From positions 4,868,001-4,932,000 of the forward strand of contig NZ_CP110389.1 in NCBI RefSeq assembly GCF_026015985.1: DNA of 64,000 nt, read 5' to 3'. The notes beneath the pieces are model-generated. The model searched no databases, was not told the DNA's origin, and saw nothing but the letters and a program-made list of their open reading frames with translations. Below are positions 58,584 to 64,000 of this stretch, in pieces. Both the position numbers and the translations under genes were made by a program. This stretch comes from Rhodopseudomonas sp. P2A-2r. GTDB lineage: Bacteria > Pseudomonadota > Alphaproteobacteria > Rhizobiales > Xanthobacteraceae. Positions within the stretch are counted from its first letter, which is position 1, and every line of letters begins with the position of its first letter.

Positions 58584-59471
58584 TCAAACGAGATTGGTTT
58601 CCGACACGGCGAGCGAAGCCAGGCGGCTGCCACCGATGGCATCGAGATAGTCCGTATGTCGCGGTGTATCGCGGACATAGCGCCGCAGGTATTCGGCGAA
58701 AAGATCGTCGTTCGCGCTTTTCTTGACGTATTCCTTGAGGTGTCCCTGATCGGAACGATAGATCGACGGTGAAGCCGTCGGATGAGCGCCGAACGGCGCT
58801 TCGACCACCGCGTCGACCATTGCACTTGGAAGCTTGGTCAAATGATTGGCACGCCGGATCGTATCGGTCGAGACGATCCGGTCCACCGAGACGATCACCC
58901 GCCGCGATGCCTGAGCGAGCATGGCGTCAAAGAACGGCGGACCAAGGTGCTGCACGTTACCGTGCTCATCGGCCTGCTGCGCGTGAATCAGGCATACATC
59001 CGGTTTGATCGCGGCGACAGCCAGTAACTTCCGCTGCCCGGGCTCCGTTGGCAAAGGCCAGTAGTGTTCCGGCGCGTGCTTCGGTAAATCCGTGCCGAGG
59101 TCCGGAATCGGCATGTAGGGAAGATCGCATATTCCGGCGCGCAATCCTCCGGCTATAGCAGGCCCGTCGAGATCGTAGACTTTGAGCGTACCGCTCTCGG
59201 CCCGGCGTCGGAAGTGGGGCGCTAAACCGAAGTGCTCGAAACTGATAAAAACGCAAGCCGTGGAGCGTACGCAACCGGCGCCGATCAACATATCCGGCGC
59301 GATCGAGCCGGGTGCGGGGATCAAATCCAGATTCCGCGCGCCCTTGCGTATCAGGGCGCGAACCAGTGCCATCGGCTGCGCGTTGAATATCCACCCACCG
59401 AGAGCCACTTTCGAGCCGTCGGAAATATCGGCGACCGCCTCGTCGATGGAAATAATCTTGCTCTTGCTCAT
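58584..59471 (-). CDS. CoA-transferase family subunit A, IpdA-like
   Basis: A 295-residue subunit of the class I CoA transferase fold. DGSKVALGGWIFNAQPMALV and LDLIPAPGSIAPDMLIGAG are the N-terminal strands, and SFEHFGLAPHFRRRAE carries a conserved Glu at residue 79. The pairing with the next subunit and the setting among steroid-type genes suggest IpdA, which with IpdB hydrolyses a beta-keto ring rather than moving CoA. A glutaconate or 3-oxoacid CoA-transferase is the alternative. The start is set at ATG 59471; an upstream TTG is possible. Confidence 0.78.
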   Translation of the reverse strand: MSKSKIISIDEAVADISDGSKVALGGWIFNAQPMALVRALIRKGARNLDLIPAPGSIAPDMLIGAGCVRSTACVFISFEHFGLAPHFRRRAESGTLKVYDLDGPAIAGGLRAGICDLPYMPIPDLGTDLPKHAPEHYWPLPTEPGQRKLLAVAAIKPDVCLIHAQQADEHGNVQHLGPPFFDAMLAQASRRVIVSVDRIVSTDTIRRANHLTKLPSAMVDAVVEAPFGAHPTASPSIYRSDQGHLKEYVKKSANDDLFAEYLRRYVRDTPRHTDYLDAIGGSRLASLAVSETNLV

Positions 59472-59528
59472 ATTTGCTTTGACCGGGTTATTTTGAACGG
59501 GAACTTGCAAAGGCAACGAAGGAAGCGA

Positions 59529-60326
59529 TCATTGAAACTTGCGGAGGAGATCGCCACGGCGGTCAACGACCTGCCGAAGAATGCGTAATTCCTCGACGGT
59601 CGGCATGTCCGTAACGGGAGGCGTACCATCGACGATGAGATCAAACGCGGTTGCTTCGTGGATCTGCTCCAGGGTGACCCCCGGATGGACTGACCGGACA
59701 CGCATGGCCTTGCTGCGCGGCTCGAAATCGAACACGCCCAGCGGCGACAGTACCAGCTTCGGACCGCCTGGAGGCAGGCCCATCTGTTCTCGGGAATTGC
59801 CGCCTTCCATGTGCCCCGCGCCGCACAGAAAGTCGACGCGAGGAACGAAAGCACTGCGGTCATGGCGAGTCACAAACACATAAAAGCGCTTGGCGAGGCC
59901 ACAAAGGGCACTGATACCGACAGTACCCGGACCGCGTACACGCGGCTTGTGTTGGTCGCCCACCACCACGGTGTTGATGTTGCCGAACCGATCGACCTGC
60001 AACGCCGACAAGATGGCGAAATCGAAGAAGTGGATCTGCCAGTCAATTAAATCAATCATGTTCGGCAGATCCATCCACGCCTCTGCCGACTCGAGGTTCT
60101 CGTAGTCCGCCGTGGACAGAAGGTGATCCCGGGTCGGGTTCACCATTCCGCCGGGGCCGGAGATCCACCACAACCGTGGCGCCTGCATGTTCCGCGCGAG
60201 ATTGCAGGCCGCGAGTTGGATATCGGAATTGGTGCCGATGATGGCCTTTTCGCCGTCAGTCATGTCCCGCGCCAACAACACCGCCAGTTTTTCACCCAAG
60301 GAAGGCGCCGCGTCCATCTCATCCAT
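59529..60326 (-). CDS. CoA-transferase family subunit B, IpdB-like
   Basis: A 265-residue partner of the IpdA-like subunit. IGTNSDIQLAACNLARNMQA, LWWISGPGGMVNPT and VDRFGNINTVVVGDQHKPRV match the B-subunit fold, and the last shows the GNxN element of the family. PGGPKLVLSPLGVFDFEP is in the C-terminal half. The frame is open from TTG 60341, but an operator-like palindrome covers that codon, so ATG 60326 (MDEMDAAPSLG) is preferred. It heads a leftward run with the IpdA-like and CaiB-type genes. Confidence 0.78.
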   Translation of the reverse strand: MDEMDAAPSLGEKLAVLLARDMTDGEKAIIGTNSDIQLAACNLARNMQAPRLWWISGPGGMVNPTRDHLLSTADYENLESAEAWMDLPNMIDLIDWQIHFFDFAILSALQVDRFGNINTVVVGDQHKPRVRGPGTVGISALCGLAKRFYVFVTRHDRSAFVPRVDFLCGAGHMEGGNSREQMGLPPGGPKLVLSPLGVFDFEPRSKAMRVRSVHPGVTLEQIHEATAFDLIVDGTPPVTDMPTVEELRILRQVVDRRGDLLRKFQ

Positions 60327-60333
60327 CCGTTTT

Positions 60334-60344
60334 TGGTTCAACCA
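60334..60344. promoter_or_regulatory. Operator-like palindrome 3, upstream of the IpdB-like gene
   Basis: TGGTTCAACCA is a perfect 11 bp dyad inside TTTTTGGTTCAACCATTGG. It lies eight bases upstream of the chosen IpdB-like start, where a bound repressor would block initiation. It is the same core as at 47229-47239. Confidence 0.68.
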
Positions 60345-60508
60345 TTGGAAAACCTAACCGCGATGGTCCGGACTGTCAAACCCTGCGGTCGAGGACGGTG
60401 CGGGCGTAGAGCCGCCGTCCCCAATCGAATGGACGCGCGCAAGCCGCGCCCCCTGCTGAAAGGGGCACGGCGGACGGTTTCGAGGAAATAGTGAGGGGCG
60501 AAGACGGC

Positions 60509-61334
60509 TTAGCGTGGAGTCTTGGCCACGGCGCGGCGTTTCGGTGCCGAAATCGGCTCGTCCGTGTCCTCACCGCGGTCGGCTTCAATTCGGGACAAAT
60601 AGCTGCGCTGCAAGCGCTTCAGGCAGGTCTCCATCTCCGCAGCCGCTGCATCGGCATTGCCTTCGGAAAAGAGTTTCATGAAGCGGCGGCGCGACGGCAA
60701 AACAAAATTGTTGTCGTATTCACCGATGCGCTGGACGAAGTGGCTTAAGACGTCCAGCACGCCATTCATCACGATGACCATCACCGGATTATTGGTCATC
60801 CGCGCCAGGATGCGGTGGAACTCGATGTGCCGTTCTGCACGCGCGTCGAAGTCTCCGCGCTCCTTCGCGTCCTGTGCTTCGTCGATGGTCCGGTTGAGCA
60901 GATCGATGTCCGCTGGCGTTGCCCGCCGGCACGCTTCCCGCACGACAACCGATTCGAGCCAGATTCTGCGCTTCTGTCAGCTGCGCAGGCTGGATCGAGC
61001 CGACATGGTACATATCCATCAGCCCGGTGGAGATGGCCTCGTCGCTGTGCTGGCTGATGAACGCACCGCCACTCGCCCCCTTTTGCAACCGGATCAGCCC
61101 CGCATGCTCCAACGAACGTAGCGCCTCTCGCAGGGTATTGCGCGAGACACCGAACTGCTCGGACAGAGCACGTTCGGACGGCAATCGGGTGCCGACGGCG
61201 AGACGCCCCTCAGCCAATTCGGTGCGAATCTGGGCAGCGATTTCGTCGAAAGCGCGGGCCGAGCGGATGCGCCGGAATGTGGCGGACGGAGCTTGAGCCG
61301 GTTTGGGGCCTGCGGACGGGCGAGCGATGGTCAT
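60509..61334 (-). pseudogene. FadR-family GntR transcriptional regulator, frameshifted
   Basis: A regulator of about 275 residues. The winged helix has GRLAVGTRLPSERALSEQFG and VSRNTLREALRSLEHAG, and the ligand-binding helical FCD domain follows (RHIEFHRILARMTNN carries the metal-ligand His region). The frame breaks near 60967-60970 in a GCGC context; a two-base loss or one-base gain joins QLTEAR to IWLESVVVREACRRA. The FadR class binds TGGT(N)nACCA dyads, and four such dyads flank genes here, so this is the likely regulator of the region, with an acyl-CoA as the likely ligand. Confidence 0.84.
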
Positions 61335-61460
61335 GGCACCTCGGGGTAACAATGATCGGACCTTTTGTCCAACATAGCAGATCAACCTTAATCGTTCCAT
61401 CAAACAGAGGCATTGTTCCGATGCGCAGCACGTAAGAACCGGTCGGTTGACGCGTCAGAG

Positions 61461-61499
61461 AGTCACCTATTACAATGGTTCAACCTTTTACAGGTGACT
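61461..61499. promoter_or_regulatory. Operator-like palindrome 4 with outer inverted repeat, before the fused dehydrogenase gene
   Basis: AATGGTTCAACCTTTT at 61474-61489 is the least symmetric of the four related sites. It is framed by AGTCACCT (61461-61468) and its exact reverse complement AGGTGACT (61492-61499). It ends 15 bases before the ATG at 61515, in the position of an operator covering the start region. Confidence 0.62.
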
Positions 61500-61514
61500 T
61501 CCCCGGATCCGAGC

Positions 61515-63761
61515 ATGCCCAACCACGACCAACTACCGACCGACGAGGAACGCGACATGCTGCGTGGTTCCGTGCGCGGATTTCTCGGTCAGCACATCGC
61601 CGGCGCCCGAACCGTTGACGCCGGCCGGCAGACCGAACGACAGCTCTGGAAGCAGTTGGCAAACCTGGGGTTGACGGCCCTGGGTACCGATCCGGGCCAA
61701 GGCGGCTTACGCGAAGTCGTGATCGTACAGGAGGAGCTGGGGCGTGCGGGATGCGGATCACCGCTGCTGTCCGCCGCCCTCCTCAACCTTTCTGGTGTCG
61801 TGGAACAAGCGAATGATGAGCGGGTTGCGGCGGTGTTGGCCGGCATGCATACCGGCGACCACTGCATCCCGCTGGCATTCGGCGAGTTCGACGGCGACCG
61901 CTCCGCCGGCCGGCCGGCGCTGCGATCGGACCGACTGACCGGCGATATCGCGTTCGTCGAAGGAGCGGAGGGCGCCACCCACTTCGCAGTCTTCACAGCG
62001 GGGCCGGTCCTCACCATCGTCGACGCCGACGCACCTGGCGTCATGATCGAGGCGGCTACAGCAATGCACCTAGGCGGACAGTCGCGCGTCCGGTTCGCCG
62101 ATGCACCGACTGTGCGGGTGCCGCTGAACAAAGACGGCGTCGACAATCTCGTGGCTATCGCGCGATTGGGATATGCCGCGCGCGCCTATGGCGCGGCCAG
62201 ACGGGCATTCGAACTCGCCGTAGCTTATGCGAAGGAACGCAAGCAATTTGGCCAGGCGATCGGCCGCTTTCAGGCGATCCAGCATAAACTGGCGAACTGC
62301 CACATAGACCTTCAGGGCGTGGAGCTGACAATCGGCAGTGCGGCGAAGCAATACGACGCCGGTGCGCGCGACTGGCATTGGTTCGCGGCAGCAGCATGCG
62401 TACTGGCCGGCGATGCTTTGCGCCAGGTTTCGTTGGAAACCCACCACACGTTCGGTGCGATCGGCTACAGCGAGGAGCACGAAGCGCCGCGACACTTCAA
62501 GCGGATACACCTCGACGTGCTGCGTCACGGCGGCGCGCGTCCAGCCCGCGACGAACTGGCAGATCGCTTTCTCGGCGGTACCCCGGATCGCCTTCCTGAA
62601 TACGATCTCGGCCCCGCCGCTAACGAGTTCCGCGGTGAGGTTAGAGCGTGGCTGCTGGAGCATTGGAGCGGCGAACGTCGCGCCGCACATCAACAGCTGC
62701 CATTCGCCGAACGCGAATATGATCGCGCTTTTGCCCTCGACCTGGGGCGAACCGGCTGGATCGGCCTGGCATGGCGGAAGCATTTCGGCGGGCAAGAACG
62801 CAGCGCTTTCGAGCAACTGGCGCTTATGGAGGAGATGGAGCGGGCCGAAGCTCCGCGTGCCGGTGCCCCGGTTCAGGCAGCAATGCTTCAAGTCTATGGG
62901 ACCCCCGAGCAGCGGCGGAAATATTTGCCGGAGATCCTCAACGGAAAAGCAATCTACGGCATGGGCTACAGCGAGCCCGACTCCGGCTCCGATCTTGCCT
63001 CGCTGCGGACCCGCGCGGTCCGCGACGGCGACCACTACGTCATCAATGGCCAGAAAATCTGGACCACGACGTATTGGGGCGAATATATGCTGCTCGCAGC
63101 GCGGACAAATCCCGACTCCAAACCGGCTCATGCCGGCATCAGCATGTTCATCGTGCCGATGGACACCCCCGGCATCACCATCCAGACGTCGACGACCATG
63201 TATGGCGGCACGTTCGCCAACGTGTTCTACGACAACGTAAAGGTGCCAGCCGCGAACATGGTTGGCGACGAGGGCAACGGCTGGAAGGTGCTGACCGGAG
63301 CGCTGGCCACGGAGCGCGGATTCATCGGTGGCGGCATTGTGCTCAAAGTCGCGCACGCGTTTGAGCTGTTGTGCACCTATCTGCGCGGTGTCGAGACAGA
63401 CGGGAAGCCAATGCGGCTTGACCCGATTGTCCGTCAAAAGATCGGGGATCTAGCGGCGCGGATCGAATCGGGTCGGCAGATGATGCTTTATTGCGCCAAG
63501 CAAGTCGACAGCGGCGAGACACCGCCACACGACGCCGCAGCAAGCAAGGTCTACTCGGGCGAACTGATGGAACGCTTCGGCGAAGTTGCGCTCGACATCC
63601 TGGGCCTCGAAGCAACTCTGACCGAAGGCAGCCCCGGCGCGATCTTGCGCGGTCGTATCGAGCAAAACCTTCGCCATTCACTCATGTGGGTCATCAGTAT
63701 CGGCACCAACGAAATTCAACGCAGCATCATTGCGCAGCGCGGATTGGGCCTACCGCGCTGA
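61515..63761 (+). CDS. Fused two-domain acyl-CoA dehydrogenase, FadE34-like architecture
   Basis: A 748-residue protein made of two acyl-CoA dehydrogenase domains joined head to tail. Domain one (about 1-365) has RKQFGQAIGRFQAIQHKLAN but lacks the EPxxGSD loop. Domain two (about 385-748) has YSEPDSGSDLASLRTRAVRD, NGQKIWTT and the C-terminal ISIGTNEIQRSIIAQRGLG. This resembles the fused FadE34 of cholesterol side-chain oxidation; other steroid dehydrogenases are heterotetramers of two such halves. Probably one FAD site forms between domains. The start is ATG 61515, just after an operator-like site. Confidence 0.9.
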   Translation: MPNHDQLPTDEERDMLRGSVRGFLGQHIAGARTVDAGRQTERQLWKQLANLGLTALGTDPGQGGLREVVIVQEELGRAGCGSPLLSAALLNLSGVVEQANDERVAAVLAGMHTGDHCIPLAFGEFDGDRSAGRPALRSDRLTGDIAFVEGAEGATHFAVFTAGPVLTIVDADAPGVMIEAATAMHLGGQSRVRFADAPTVRVPLNKDGVDNLVAIARLGYAARAYGAARRAFELAVAYAKERKQFGQAIGRFQAIQHKLANCHIDLQGVELTIGSAAKQYDAGARDWHWFAAAACVLAGDALRQVSLETHHTFGAIGYSEEHEAPRHFKRIHLDVLRHGGARPARDELADRFLGGTPDRLPEYDLGPAANEFRGEVRAWLLEHWSGERRAAHQQLPFAEREYDRAFALDLGRTGWIGLAWRKHFGGQERSAFEQLALMEEMERAEAPRAGAPVQAAMLQVYGTPEQRRKYLPEILNGKAIYGMGYSEPDSGSDLASLRTRAVRDGDHYVINGQKIWTTTYWGEYMLLAARTNPDSKPAHAGISMFIVPMDTPGITIQTSTTMYGGTFANVFYDNVKVPAANMVGDEGNGWKVLTGALATERGFIGGGIVLKVAHAFELLCTYLRGVETDGKPMRLDPIVRQKIGDLAARIESGRQMMLYCAKQVDSGETPPHDAAASKVYSGELMERFGEVALDILGLEATLTEGSPGAILRGRIEQNLRHSLMWVISIGTNEIQRSIIAQRGLGLPR

Positions 63762-63798
63762 TCCGTTCCAGTCCTATTCTCTTAGCAAGGATGCCATA

Positions 63799-64000
63799 AT
63801 GGCAACAGCGAACGAACGACCGGATCTCCCGGCCCCGCTTCTCCGAGTGGCCGGCGCGCCGACGCCTCTCGAAGGCCTCCGCGTGGTCGATTTTTCGCAC
63901 TTTATTGCCGGACCGATGTGCACCCTGTTTCTCGGCGACATGGGCGCGGAAGTGATCAAGATCGAAAATGCAGCAAAGGGCGACGACTTTCGACGCTTTC
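63799..64000 (+). CDS. CaiB/BaiF-family CoA transferase, N-terminal part (runs off window)
   Basis: The first 67 residues of a family III CoA transferase. TPLEGLRVVDFSHFIAGPMC and LGDMGAEVIKIENAAKGDDF are the N-terminal family signatures. ATG 63799 follows AAGGATG and lies 37 bases after the fused dehydrogenase stop, so the two are probably co-transcribed. It is the second CoA transferase of this type in the region. Confidence 0.88.
   Translation, partial: MATANERPDLPAPLLRVAGAPTPLEGLRVVDFSHFIAGPMCTLFLGDMGAEVIKIENAAKGDDFRRF

Noticed and set aside
1..64000. CRISPR arrays, tRNA or rRNA genes, and complete insertion sequences
   Set aside because: No regularly spaced repeats, no cloverleaf-like segments or rRNA stretches, and no complete transposase were seen on reading.

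Overview
The window is high-GC DNA that looks like a chromosome segment of an alphaproteobacterium close to Bradyrhizobium or Rhodopseudomonas. The reasons are the codon use, the density of ABC uptake systems, a 139 bp intergenic element with 14 bp terminal inverted repeats, and the remnant of a bacterial Ku gene. This assignment rests on recognition of protein types, not on a search.

Positions 1-29,650 are ordinary metabolic and transport genes. They include a ClC channel, a GGDEF-EAL protein, an SDR, and an HlyD/MFS efflux pair beside an isoquinoline 1-oxidoreductase-like molybdoenzyme. A GltIJKL-type amino acid importer and a MetQIN-type importer follow. After these come an oligopeptide-type importer with a fused two-domain ATPase, an amine oxidase-type flavoprotein, a VOC protein, and a thiol dioxygenase next to a four-domain rhodanese.

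Positions 29,650-37,500 form an atypical, gene-poor, lower-GC island. It is bordered by a truncated Ku gene and other debris on the left and by a broken ParA-like ATPase on the right. Its intact core is a group A FAD monooxygenase, divergent from a DarA-like flavodoxin-fold protein, a DarB-like ketosynthase and an O-methyltransferase. Together these suggest a small pathway making a dialkylresorcinol-type product that is then hydroxylated and methylated.

Positions 37,500-64,000 form a catabolic region. A MarR regulator, a 20 bp palindrome and a HicB-like small protein precede a Rieske oxygenase and its reductase. Running towards them is an operon of LivHMGFK plus a thiolase-like protein and a DUF35 protein. 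From 47 kb on come acyl-CoA dehydrogenases (one fused), SDR, MaoC, a second thiolase-like/DUF35 pair, a nitronate-monooxygenase-type flavoprotein, two P450s, an alcohol dehydrogenase, two CaiB-type CoA transferases, an IpdA/IpdB-like pair and a FadR-type regulator. This gene set resembles CoA-dependent breakdown of steroid side chains and rings, or of another cyclic isoprenoid acid. Four copies of a TGGTTSAACCW palindrome lie at promoters in this region, which makes a regulon visible directly in the sequence.

At least 15 apparent frameshifts occur in 13 otherwise well-conserved genes. Nearly all fit loss of one base in a short homopolymer, so residual sequencing error is the simplest explanation. 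These genes are marked pseudogene because the sequence as given does not encode the full protein.
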